Made by a program: the position numbers and the translations under genes. Positions 1 through 7,356 of a stretch of 21,611 bases of DNA are shown here, piece by piece (the first letter of the stretch is position 1; every line of letters begins with the position of its first letter). The stretch covers positions 1 to 21,611 of the forward strand of contig JBCCSZ010000117.1 of assembly GCA_039199225.1 (NCBI GenBank). Direction: 5' to 3'. This DNA is from JBCCSZ01 sp039199225 (GTDB lineage: Bacteria > Bacteroidota > Bacteroidia > Chitinophagales > Saprospiraceae). The notes beneath the pieces are model-generated. The model did not search any database and was not told the DNA's origin. It saw only the letters and a list, made by a program, of their open reading frames with translations.

Positions 1-2214
1 CAAGAAAGGCCCAAAACGACCTTTTCCTTTGGTAATCGGCTTTTCTTCGTAGGTTCCCACGGGCGCATCAGCCTTTCGTTTGGCTTCGATCAGCTCGACG
101 GAATAGTCATAGGCCACCTCAAGAGGATCTACGCCGCGCGGCAGGGAAACATAGGTATCACCGTGCTTTACAAAGGGACCATAGCGCCCAATTCCAACAC
201 TCACTTCCAGGTCTTCATAAGTACCCAGGGTTTTGGGAAGTTGGAAAAGCTCCAAGGCCGTTTCAAAATCCAGGTCTTCCATAGATTGGCCAGGGCGGAG
301 GTTGGCATACTTTGGTTTCTCCTCCTCCTCCAGCTCCTCCGGCTTACCGATCTGAACCACCGGCCGGCCCAAGCGAGACATCCGCACCAAAATGGTCCGA
401 CCGCTCTCTGGGTCTTTACCGAGAATGCGTTCCCCAGAAGCTCTTTCCGCATTTTCAATGGCATCCTCAACAACCGCATGAAATGGCTGGTAAAAGCCAT
501 CGATCATATTACTCCAAGCCACATCTCCTGCGGCAATATCATCAAACTGTTTTTCAATATCTGCCGTGAAACTGTAGTTCATGACATCTTCGAAGTGCTG
601 AGATAAAAAGTCGCTCACAATCATCCCCATGTCACTCGGCACCAGGCGGTTTTTAATCGCACCAGTCATTTCAGAGGCTACTTTCTGCTCAATGGCTCCA
701 TTGGCCAACTTCAGCACTTGATATTTGCGCTCATTGCCATCTGTATTGCCTTTGGACACATATCCTCGGCTTTCCTCCATAATGCGGCTGATGGTCGGTG
801 CGTAGGTGGACGGACGGCCGATCCCCAGTTCTTCCAACTTCTTGACCAGACCCGCTTCTGTATATCGCGCTGGCGGACGGGTAAAGCGTTCGGTAGAGAT
901 CATATGCGCCAAAGCAAGTTCCTGCCCCAGTTTCAGAGGTGGCAATATTTTCTTAGCTTCATCATTATCATCCTCATCGTCCTCTTTGGTTTCCAGATAA
1001 ACTTTCAGGAAGCCATCAAATTTCAAGACCTCACCAACGGCCTGCAAAACGTCTTGCGGACGCGTAGAAATACCGATCTTAACGGTCGTTTTCTCCAATT
1101 CTGCGTCTGACATTTGGGATGCGATGGTGCGCTTACAGATCAGTTCATACAGGCGCTGTTGGTCCCTGTCTTGGGCAACGTTTTTCTTTTGGATATAGGT
1201 TGGGCGGATGGCTTCGTGTGCCTCCTGTGCCAAGGCTTTTTTACTCTTGAAGCGGCGCACTTGGAGGTACTTCTCACCAAAAGCCTGTTCGATTTCATCG
1301 GCGATTTGCTCCAAAGCGACCTCGCTCAGACTGATTGAATCCGTCCTCATGTAGGTAATATGCCCTGCTTCGTACAGCTTTTGGGCATTGATCATGGTCC
1401 GCTTAACAGAAAAACCAAGTTTACGGTTGGCTTCCTGTTGGAGTGTCGAGGTCGTGAAGGGAGCCGTCGGGCGGCGCTTCAGAGGCTTTACCTCGATATT
1501 GTTGATCTTGTAGGTGGCTTGTTTGCACTGCTCCAGAAACGTCATTGCATCCAACTCCTGCTCAAAACGAGATGGGAGATCCGCCTTTAGAACGACCGTT
1601 TTTCCTTGATCGTTGACAACATTGAAATAGGCTTCCAATTTGAAGTAAGGCTTTGGCTCGAACTGTCTGATTTGACGCTCCCGATCAACGATCAACTTGA
1701 CGGCGACAGACTGTACGCGCCCAGCAGAAAGCTTCCCTTTGACTTTTTTCCACAACAAGCCCGATAGTTCAAAACCCACTAAGCGGTCGAGTACCCGCCG
1801 AGCCTGTTGGGCATTTACCAGGTTGAGGTCTACCTTTCGAGGGTTGGAAATGGCCTTGTGGATGGCAGGTTTGGTAATTTCCCGAAAGACAATCCGCTTG
1901 GTTTCCATTTCGTCGAGCCCCAATACCTTACAAAGGTGCCAGGAAATGGCTTCTCCTTCGCGGTCTTCATCCGTTGCGAGCCATACTTCATCTACTTTTT
2001 TTACCCAGTCTTTGAGGTCTTTGACAACTTTGCGTTTGTCATCGGTCACCTCATATTTTGGTTCGAAGCCATTGTCGACATCGACTGCATCGTTTCCTTT
2101 TTTCAAATCACGAACGTGACCAAAACTAGATTTTACTGTGAAATCTTTACCCAGTATCTTTTCGATGGTCTTGGCCTTAGCAGGTGACTCTACGATCAGG
2201 AGATTTTTCGCCAT
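1..2214 (-). CDS. topA: DNA topoisomerase I, C-terminus cut by window edge
   Basis: Type IA topoisomerase that relaxes negatively supercoiled DNA by passing strands through a transient 5'-phosphotyrosine break. The frame is open from ATG at 2214 to the left edge, giving 738 residues without a stop. The N-terminal Toprim domain begins MAKNLLIVESPAKAK, with metal-site E9 and the acidic DEDREGE motif at residues 82-88 (D82, D84). The active-site Tyr is Y288 in the ITYMRTDS motif. LSAGRVQSVA and GIGRPSTYAPTI are further family signatures. After about residue 600 come KYGPFV-like repeats (RYGPFVKHG, then RFGPF at the edge), the small C-terminal repeat type common in Bacteroidota TopA. The true C-terminus lies outside the window. 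A Bacteroidota-type promoter sits about 240 bp upstream. Identification is secure. Confidence 0.97.
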   Translation of the reverse strand, partial: MAKNLLIVESPAKAKTIEKILGKDFTVKSSFGHVRDLKKGNDAVDVDNGFEPKYEVTDDKRKVVKDLKDWVKKVDEVWLATDEDREGEAISWHLCKVLGLDEMETKRIVFREITKPAIHKAISNPRKVDLNLVNAQQARRVLDRLVGFELSGLLWKKVKGKLSAGRVQSVAVKLIVDRERQIRQFEPKPYFKLEAYFNVVNDQGKTVVLKADLPSRFEQELDAMTFLEQCKQATYKINNIEVKPLKRRPTAPFTTSTLQQEANRKLGFSVKRTMINAQKLYEAGHITYMRTDSISLSEVALEQIADEIEQAFGEKYLQVRRFKSKKALAQEAHEAIRPTYIQKKNVAQDRDQQRLYELICKRTIASQMSDAELEKTTVKIGISTRPQDVLQAVGEVLKFDGFLKVYLETKEDDEDDNDEAKKILPPLKLGQELALAHMISTERFTRPPARYTEAGLVKKLEELGIGRPSTYAPTISRIMEESRGYVSKGNTDGNERKYQVLKLANGAIEQKVASEMTGAIKNRLVPSDMGMIVSDFLSQHFEDVMNYSFTADIEKQFDDIAAGDVAWSNMIDGFYQPFHAVVEDAIENAERASGERILGKDPESGRTILVRMSRLGRPVVQIGKPEELEEEEKPKYANLRPGQSMEDLDFETALELFQLPKTLGTYEDLEVSVGIGRYGPFVKHGDTYVSLPRGVDPLEVAYDYSVELIEAKRKADAPVGTYEEKPITKGKGRFGPFL

Positions 2215-2455
2215 AATTCAGACTAATTACAATTGATCAACTTTACAATGTTCGTTTCGCAGGCTGCTCTTAGTAAGTCAAATTAAAAACTCATTCGTGC
2301 TGGTCCTTTAATAAAAACCGACCAAAGCCGGAAAGTGTTCGGTGCAATGAAGCACTGTGTTTATTTTGAATGTTCAGATAACAACCCATCAGATGTTAGG
2401 CAGCGAGGCTAAATGATTGACTTAATCGGCTTTTTACATCAGCCACTTGAGAATG

Positions 2456-2485
2456 CAAATGTATAAATTATATGTTAGCTACAAA
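2456..2485 (-). promoter_or_regulatory. Candidate topA promoter
   Basis: On the minus strand TTTG (2482-2485) is followed after 18 bases by TACATTTG (2456-2463), matching the Bacteroidota primary-sigma consensus TTTG-N-TAnnTTTG. Transcription would start near 2450, giving topA a leader of about 235 nt. A nearer TTAATTTG (2279-2286) has one mismatch and could be an alternative. Both are pattern matches only. Confidence 0.45.
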
Positions 2486-2688
2486 ACCTGCTTTCTGTAA
2501 AATGGATGAATTACAAGTTTCCTACAAACATCTACTTATTGGAACACAGGAGAACCTCAAGTAGTTTTTGAGAAAGCAAGCAATATGCCATTGTCTTGCC
2601 CAAGACACATCAATCACTGAATGAAAGTTAAAATGTAGTAGAGAATACATATGGGGCTAAGGTACTGGCATTCAAGCAGCTATGATGC

Positions 2689-2696
2689 TATATTTG
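2689..2696 (+). promoter_or_regulatory. Candidate -7 box of a small RNA
   Basis: TATATTTG is a perfect match to the Bacteroidota -7 element TAnnTTTG and lies about 75 bp upstream of the terminator hairpin on the same strand. No good TTTG -33 element is found at the expected distance (CTGG occurs at 2665-2668), so the promoter is only half supported. Confidence 0.35.
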
Positions 2697-2713
2697 TTAC
2701 ATATCATAACTAC

Positions 2714-2765
2714 TTTGTCGGCTTTGTCCGGCATATTAATGATTATAGGGTATAGTTTTGTCTGG
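2714..2765 (+). repeat. Three short TTTGTC(N)GG copies
   Basis: TTTGTCGG at 2714-2721, TTTGTCCGG at 2723-2731 and TTTGTCTGG at 2757-2765. The first two are almost in tandem and the third is 25 bp later, just before the terminator stem. They could be repeated single-stranded RNA motifs, protein-binding sites, or chance. Confidence 0.5.
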
Positions 2766-2769
2766 TATG

Positions 2770-2807
2770 AAAGCCATCTTCGAAAAAGGGAGATGGCTTT
2801 TTTTTTT
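2770..2807 (+). terminator. Rho-independent terminator
   Basis: A perfect 10-bp stem (AAAGCCATCT at 2770-2779, AGATGGCTTT at 2791-2800) with an 11-nt loop runs into a T tract reaching 2807. The T tract is on the plus strand. Read on the minus strand the hairpin is followed only by TTTC, so it is unlikely to serve the 53-residue gene at 2933-3094. No annotated plus-strand gene lies upstream within the window. Confidence 0.75.
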
Positions 2808-2932
2808 GAGCTGTCAGTAGCATCGCTAAAAGAAGATAAGTTAATACAGAAATGAAACAGAGACTCACCCGAAAGGCAATTATCGATCGGATGCTATACA
2901 CACTAGAAATGAACTGAGGAATAAGGAGTAAA

Positions 2933-3094
2933 TTATTTACCTGGACATCTTTTGCAACGCTTTCCTTTGCGTTCAAATTTGCGGCAGCATTTCTTTTTGA
3001 GTTTCTTCCCTTGGACAATGGGTAAGGCGAATGGCAGCTTGATTTCTGTTAACTCCAGAGGATGTGTTGAATGGTTATTCGTTCGTAAACTCAT
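2933..3094 (-). CDS. 53-residue Cys/Lys-rich small protein
   Basis: ATG at 3094, stop at 2933. The first 30 residues are ordinary (MSLRTNNHSTHPLELTEIKL...). The C-terminus is strongly basic, with four Cys in the pattern CC-x9-CxxC: C36, C37, C47 and C50 within CCRKFERKGKRCKRCP. That tail resembles short Bacteroidota proteins I recall ending in a KKKCC...CKxCP motif; the function is unknown to me. The four Cys could bind a metal ion or form disulfides. A near-consensus promoter lies 24 bp upstream, which argues that this frame is expressed rather than the overlapping 91-codon frame on the same strand. There is no clear Shine-Dalgarno sequence, as is usual in this phylum. No signal peptide or membrane segment is visible. 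Confidence 0.7.
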   Translation of the reverse strand: MSLRTNNHSTHPLELTEIKLPFALPIVQGKKLKKKCCRKFERKGKRCKRCPGK

Positions 3095-3117
3095 GCTTCG
3101 ATTATTTCTTTGCTAAG

Positions 3118-3148
3118 CAAAAGTATAGTTTATTTAGACTTAATCAAA
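3118..3148 (-). promoter_or_regulatory. Promoter of the 53-residue protein gene
   Basis: On the minus strand TTTG (3145-3148), a 19-base spacer and TACTTTTG (3118-3125) match the Bacteroidota TTTG-N19-TAnnTTTG promoter exactly. The predicted start near 3112 leaves a leader of about 18 nt before ATG at 3094. Confidence 0.65.
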
Positions 3149-3253
3149 ATAAAAATAACATTTTAACATATCTGAATATGTTCCGACTGACAAGCAGCCG
3201 AAACTACAATCTACTGATGTATACAAAACATGAAAAGCAGCTTGAAAACACGT

Positions 3254-3775
3254 TTATTGCTTAGGACGTTTGCGGGTCTCTTCGTGTATGATCGTACCTT
3301 TCAAAAGCCGTTCTTTTTGTCGTGTATCGCGCTTATCCAAAATGGCAGGCAAGAGCGTTTTGACGTCTAGGGACTTCTTATTCAGGTTGCGATGGTAGGT
3401 CAACATGACGAATAGGGCCATGTCTTCAGGATGGTGAAGGCCGAGTTGTTTGAGAAAGTGAGAAAAACGGGAGCCACCGTAAAAGCCCCAATTGCGGATG
3501 ATCCAACGGCCAAAGCTGAAGACGATTTTGTGTTCGACCTGCTTTTCCGTCATCGACTTGAACTTGAACCGCGCCTCTTTTTCCATCAGCTTATTGAGCT
3601 GAATAAAGGCATCTGTCAGGTCTTTGGGAATGTACACGGGTGGGTAAAAGAGGTATTCTTGTCGAATCCTTCTTTCGTACTCCTTGTCGAATTCATCGTC
3701 ATTATTGGGAATAGTCTGTGCCACAAGCAATTGGCAGGTGAGTAGCAAGCATCCAATCAAGAGTGTTTTGGGCAT
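3254..3775 (-). CDS. Secreted DUF6794-type protein
   Basis: 173 residues from ATG 3775. I chose this start because MPKTLLIGCLLLTCQLLVAQ is a textbook signal peptide, while the 26 codons upstream in frame look non-coding. The mature protein begins with an acidic and basic stretch (NNDDEFDKEYERRIR). A core follows: YIPKDLTDAFIQLNKLM, then WIIRNWGFYGGSRFSHFLK, LGLHHPEDM and the TYHRNLN region. These blocks match what I remember of DUF6794, a Bacteroidota family of unknown function. The tail is very basic. Its location is probably periplasmic or extracellular. It lies upstream of, and on the same strand as, the 53-residue gene, but that gene has its own promoter. No T9SS sorting domain is present. 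Confidence 0.8.
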   Translation of the reverse strand: MPKTLLIGCLLLTCQLLVAQTIPNNDDEFDKEYERRIRQEYLFYPPVYIPKDLTDAFIQLNKLMEKEARFKFKSMTEKQVEHKIVFSFGRWIIRNWGFYGGSRFSHFLKQLGLHHPEDMALFVMLTYHRNLNKKSLDVKTLLPAILDKRDTRQKERLLKGTIIHEETRKRPKQ

Positions 3776-3894
3776 AGACGGATTACGGTATTGTAGAAAG
3801 AAGAGATCAACGGATGGCGGTAGTTTTGTTACCGACCTACCTTTAACGCGCAATAATAAGCAGTATTGTACAATTGAGCACTAGCCTGCTGTGA

Positions 3895-3939
3895 AAAATG
3901 AAATGGTTCGAGCGCTAAATACCCGAACCATTTCATTTT
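3895..3939 (-). terminator. Perfect 16-bp hairpin, probable terminator of the subtilase gene
   Basis: Left arm AAAATGAAATGGTTCG (3895-3910) and right arm CGAACCATTTCATTTT (3924-3939) are exact reverse complements around a 13-base loop. It begins 19 bases past the protease stop codon on the minus strand and exits into a short T run (ATTTTTCAC). The stem is unusually long and contains no GC-rich core, but the position fits termination. It could also protect the mRNA 3' end or act in both directions. Confidence 0.65.
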
Positions 3940-3958
3940 AGACAAAAAAACGGAAGCC

Positions 3959-6900
3959 TTACTTCACCTTGACCAGTTTACGGCTGACCAAATAGGCGCC
4001 ATCTATGTAGAAATTGAGGCAATAAACCCCTTCTGACAGTTTGCTTGTGTTGACAAACTCCTGATGAGTTTGCAGGCGTTGCTCGAAAGTCTGCCACAGA
4101 GGACGACCCAAAACATCTGTCAAGACCATCCGCAAGCGATGAGGCTCTTCAAAAGACATGCGAACCATCACCCTTGAGCTAATCGGATTTGGGAATACTT
4201 CAATCTGGTCATCAAAATCATCGACGACCTTTATGGAGGTTGCCAAAGCGGGCAACACGCGGATGGTGCGTACTTCTACATCCGAACAACCATCTGCATT
4301 TTCGACCGTCAAGCTGACGAGGTAGATTCCACTATCTCTGTAGACATGCGTTGGATTTTGCACAATGCTCACTTCTCCATCGCCAAACGCCCAGTACCAA
4401 TCTGTTGCATCTGTAGAAGCATCCACGACCTCAAGGCTATCCCCCACCCTAATTTCTACCACATCATTGACAAACTCGAAAGCTGCGCTCAAAGTTGTTG
4501 CAATGTCTAAAGGTACTACATCGACGGTCTTTTCGCCGCACAGATAGTCGAACTCCAATTTCCAATCGTAGAAGTAATAATATCGAGAAGAAGAAGCTGC
4601 TCCATTTGAGCGAATGGAATTGGTAAGGGTAATAGCTCTATCGACCTCGTAAGGGAAATCAACGTCCGGCCCTCTGTGGTACAACAGCTCCCGGTTGCTG
4701 TCCAGCACCAAGCGCAAACCATTGCCAACAGGAACATTAAAATTCAATTCCAAAACGTTTTCGCCCGTATTGCGCAACAGAAGCGTCCGAGATGCCAACT
4801 GGTCGCCATTTCGGTTGAGCAGCTTAATCGTCCGAGTACCTCTCGATTCCGAGAATACTTTGACCGATTCCAGCTTAAATTCCTGGAAGCTATCGAATTC
4901 AATACCAGCCTCTTCGGAATCTACATCGTTGATTTCGCCAAGTTCCTTCGCACCAACAGAAGGAGTCTCCAATACCTCTAGTCTGTAGGTTTGTGGACTG
5001 GAAATGGGAGGAGTCAAGAAGTAAGGACCTTCCCCCAGCAAGTTGATGCCAAATCTATCGTACCAACGGATGAGTCCCTCACCATCATAATCAGAGTACA
5101 AAAGAACAGGATTGTCTCTACAAGGCTGTGCCTCTTCATTGGCAATCACCTCTATATTCAAGGTATTCGGGGCCAAAATCTCTATCCGGCGACGCTGGCC
5201 ATTATTGAAAATGTGGTCTTCTGTCTCACCATTCGGATTTTTCGCCCGCACCATGACGATGTGCGCACCAGGTGTCAAATCATCGATTGGAATATCAAAC
5301 CAAGCGCGTTGGCCAGTTTCCAGATTGCCACTCCAAGGAGCAGAACCTGCTGCATTGTTCAGATCGTCGATAAACCATTCAATCTCTAGGCTTGTAATGG
5401 TTTTACTACCACTATTTTCGAGCAACATCCGTCCATCGATGGCTTCGTCGTTGCACAAAATGGATGGAAAGTCCATACCAGCCACCATAATGTCATTGGC
5501 AGGAATAACAGGAGGTACAGGCGTATGTCCCTCATCGATCAAATAATCATAAGCTGCCCCTACATCGATGATTCCCATTCCGTAGTCGTTGTCTTCGCCA
5601 GGCTCTCCCAAGTCTCTAGCCGTAAAGTACAGGGCCAGCTTGATGTCTTCGCCACTCAAAAACGGGAAAGCTTCCTTCAACAGCAAGATGGCACCCGCTG
5701 CATGTGGTGCGGCCATGGAGGTTCCATTCCAAGACGCATAGCCGCCATCTGGCAAACAAGAGCGCACCTGGGTACCAGGAGCCGAAACCTCTGGCTTGAT
5801 GTTCAAGGAGTTCGTATTTCCACAAACGGACGGTCCCCGGCTGGAAGAGTTGTTGATCAGCAAACCAGCAGACCGGGCATCGAGATTACCGACGGCAAAC
5901 ACATTGACCAAAGAAGAATTGATATTGTGTGGAGAAGTGATGGACCGAGGATCAGGACCAGAGTTACCTGCTGAGAAAACGATGGCAATACCTGCAGCTT
6001 CTAGGGCGTCAAAAGTAGCTCTGAAGGTACCATTGCACTCATTGCTTTCCGTCCATCTCCATGAATTATTGATTACGTCGGGCATGTCGTCGACCGTATT
6101 GGGGTTGCCATCTGGATCAAAGGCCCACTGAAAGGATGAAATGACGTAGGAAAACCCACCGCCACATCCAGAGTAAATGGCAGCTCCCATCAAACTAGCG
6201 TTGAAAGCCACACCAATCGTATCATTGGTCATTCGGTCCAGGCCAACCATTGTACCGGCGACATGCGTTCCGTGCTCGCCACAATCTTGCGCGCGCAGCG
6301 CATTGATGTTTCGCCAAGCCACGTTATCGTTTAGGCTGTTACCACGATACTGTGTACTAAGGGCCGGAACGGTTGGCTCAACGCCTGAATCTATCACATA
6401 GCCTCTGCGTCCCAAGCCAGTGTAGCCCATTCGCCAAAGCGCAGGCGCGTTGATGGTCGACAAACCCAGCTCAATGCCGTTGGGTACGGGAGGAGCATTG
6501 GCGATGACCTCTTCTGTGTGCTCAGCCTCGAATTCCCCTTGAAAGCCAATGTGTACGATGTCGTCTCGGAGGCTCAGCTCTGCCACCAAGGAAGGGCTTG
6601 CATTCAGACAAATGGTATTGGCAATCCAGAAAGACTGTAAGCTGGACTCATCGTAGTCCTCTTCACGAGCCATGATAAAATCCATTACCACAGGCTGCGT
6701 AGCTTCTTGCTGGCTTCTGAGGGCCTGTATCAGCTGCTTAGCTCTGTTGGCATTGGAGGTTCTTTGTGCCTCGAAGCGCTTTCGAAAGGCTTCGATGTCG
6801 AGTTGGGTTTCCAATTCAACAAAAATGGGGATCAGCTCACTGCTCTTATTTTCCATTTGCTCAATCAGGCCAGAAGCCATTTTGCTGTAATCAGCCGACT

Positions 6901-6961
6901 GAGCGAAGGAAACAGCGTAGCAGGAACAAAAGAGGAGGAGGAAAGTATAAATTTTTTTCAT
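3959..6961 (-). CDS. Subtilisin-like serine protease (S8) with PKD and T9SS sorting domains
   Basis: 1000 residues, predicted to be exported by the Sec pathway and then the type IX system. The signal peptide is residues 1-20 (MKKIYTFLLLFCSCYAVSFA). A propeptide follows to about 165, including an I9-like stretch. The S8 domain spans about 170-475, with a complete catalytic set: D191 (VIDSGV), H230 (GEHGTHVAGT), oxyanion N333 (SAGNSGP) and S415 (GTSMAAPHAAG). A CARDB-like beta domain lies at about 490-600, a less defined beta region reaches about 820, and a PKD domain lies at about 826-903 (YWAFGDG, THVYRDSG). From 920 a T9SS type A sorting domain begins with FPNP and ends in a typical LVKVK. 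The likely role is degradation of extracellular protein or processing at the cell surface. The gene has its own promoter and a terminator hairpin, so it looks monocistronic. Confidence 0.95.
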   Translation of the reverse strand: MKKIYTFLLLFCSCYAVSFAQSADYSKMASGLIEQMENKSSELIPIFVELETQLDIEAFRKRFEAQRTSNANRAKQLIQALRSQQEATQPVVMDFIMAREEDYDESSLQSFWIANTICLNASPSLVAELSLRDDIVHIGFQGEFEAEHTEEVIANAPPVPNGIELGLSTINAPALWRMGYTGLGRRGYVIDSGVEPTVPALSTQYRGNSLNDNVAWRNINALRAQDCGEHGTHVAGTMVGLDRMTNDTIGVAFNASLMGAAIYSGCGGGFSYVISSFQWAFDPDGNPNTVDDMPDVINNSWRWTESNECNGTFRATFDALEAAGIAIVFSAGNSGPDPRSITSPHNINSSLVNVFAVGNLDARSAGLLINNSSSRGPSVCGNTNSLNIKPEVSAPGTQVRSCLPDGGYASWNGTSMAAPHAAGAILLLKEAFPFLSGEDIKLALYFTARDLGEPGEDNDYGMGIIDVGAAYDYLIDEGHTPVPPVIPANDIMVAGMDFPSILCNDEAIDGRMLLENSGSKTITSLEIEWFIDDLNNAAGSAPWSGNLETGQRAWFDIPIDDLTPGAHIVMVRAKNPNGETEDHIFNNGQRRRIEILAPNTLNIEVIANEEAQPCRDNPVLLYSDYDGEGLIRWYDRFGINLLGEGPYFLTPPISSPQTYRLEVLETPSVGAKELGEINDVDSEEAGIEFDSFQEFKLESVKVFSESRGTRTIKLLNRNGDQLASRTLLLRNTGENVLELNFNVPVGNGLRLVLDSNRELLYHRGPDVDFPYEVDRAITLTNSIRSNGAASSSRYYYFYDWKLEFDYLCGEKTVDVVPLDIATTLSAAFEFVNDVVEIRVGDSLEVVDASTDATDWYWAFGDGEVSIVQNPTHVYRDSGIYLVSLTVENADGCSDVEVRTIRVLPALATSIKVVDDFDDQIEVFPNPISSRVMVRMSFEEPHRLRMVLTDVLGRPLWQTFEQRLQTHQEFVNTSKLSEGVYCLNFYIDGAYLVSRKLVKVK

Positions 6962-7030
6962 TAATCCTTATGTTTCTGTGATGTAACCAATACGTTTGAA
7001 AATTAGTGTAGGATGGAATAGTTAGCTGTG

Positions 7031-7064
7031 CAAATATAAACAAATAGAACGCTTGAGACTCAAA
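7031..7064 (-). promoter_or_regulatory. Promoter of the 1000-residue protease gene
   Basis: On the minus strand TTTG (7061-7064), 22 bases, then TATATTTG (7031-7038), a full match to TAnnTTTG. The predicted start is near 7025, about 64 nt before ATG 6961. The element lies directly in front of the divergent small membrane protein gene (ATG 7074). Confidence 0.55.
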
Positions 7065-7073
7065 GATTAATCT

Positions 7074-7352
7074 ATGAAAATGTTAGGCTTACGACCTTTG
7101 GAAATATTCTTATTACAGTTTATACTGTATATGGCTCTTTGGCTATGGAATGATTATCTGGCCAGCTTGATCAGTCTGGTGTTTGGAGCCATCTTCCTAT
7201 TCATCTTTTTGCTATCGCTGATACTAGAGTGGATAGAGCGGTCAAAAGTCCCCAGGGCCTATTTTATTTTGATGCTTTTGTCGGTTCTAGCCCCGGCCTT
7301 GGCTGCCATTTGCTATTTGTATCTTTTTCAGGGAGTTAGCTGGCTCGAATAG
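7074..7352 (+). CDS. Small three-helix membrane protein, unknown function
   Basis: 92 residues, highly hydrophobic. Three probable membrane segments lie at about residues 10-28, 31-53 and 62-86. A short charged loop (EWIERSKVPR) sits between the second and third, suggesting that it faces the cytoplasm. No catalytic motif is visible and I do not recognise the family. The gene is divergent from the protease and convergent with the following gene, whose stop codon lies only 4 bases away, so the two transcripts must overlap at their 3' ends. ATG at 7074 could be replaced by ATG at 7080 with little change. Coding is supported by the coherent membrane topology rather than by homology. Confidence 0.65.
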   Translation: MKMLGLRPLEIFLLQFILYMALWLWNDYLASLISLVFGAIFLFIFLLSLILEWIERSKVPRAYFILMLLSVLAPALAAICYLYLFQGVSWLE

Positions 7353-7356
7353 AGAT

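Larger units (their letters stand above)
2702..2807 (+). ncRNA. Candidate small RNA of about 105 nt
   Basis: Inferred from a -7 box at 2689-2696 and a 10-bp, T-tailed terminator at 2770-2807 on the plus strand, with no coding frame between them that could account for the terminator. The interval carries three TTTGTC(N)GG copies. I could not match it to tmRNA, RNase P RNA, SRP RNA or a riboswitch. The 5' end is a guess based on spacing from the box. It could instead be the 3' end of a longer plus-strand transcript starting further left. Confidence 0.3.
2215..2932. other. 718-bp intergenic region with regulatory signals
   Basis: No convincing protein-coding frame is present. It contains a minus-strand promoter-like site (2456-2485) facing topA, a plus-strand TATATTTG box (2689-2696), three TTTGTC(N)GG copies (2714-2765) and a strong plus-strand terminator hairpin (2770-2807). 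A short 7-bp hairpin with a 2-nt centre (TGTCTTG/CAAGACA) lies at 2592-2607. The sequence is clearly more AT-rich than the flanking genes. The rest shows nothing I can name. Confidence 0.6.

Noticed and set aside
163..2187. Several plus-strand open frames opposite topA
   Set aside because: All lie inside the 738-codon TopA frame, whose family motifs are unambiguous.
2651..2700. A GGGGCT stretch as a tmRNA 5' end
   Set aside because: The following bases lack the tmRNA acceptor-like sequence and no matching CCA-ended 3' half or tag frame follows.
2714..2765. TTTGTC repeats as a CRISPR fragment
   Set aside because: The units are only 8-9 bp, spacing is irregular (1 and 25 bp), and no cas gene is present.
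2743..3018. A 91-codon minus-strand frame
   Set aside because: It runs through the terminator hairpin and overlaps the 53-residue Cys-rich gene in another frame; the latter has the promoter and the better protein sequence.
3064..3264. A 66-codon plus-strand frame
   Set aside because: It is AT-rich, lies across the opposing promoter at 3118-3148, and its translation has no domain-like pattern.
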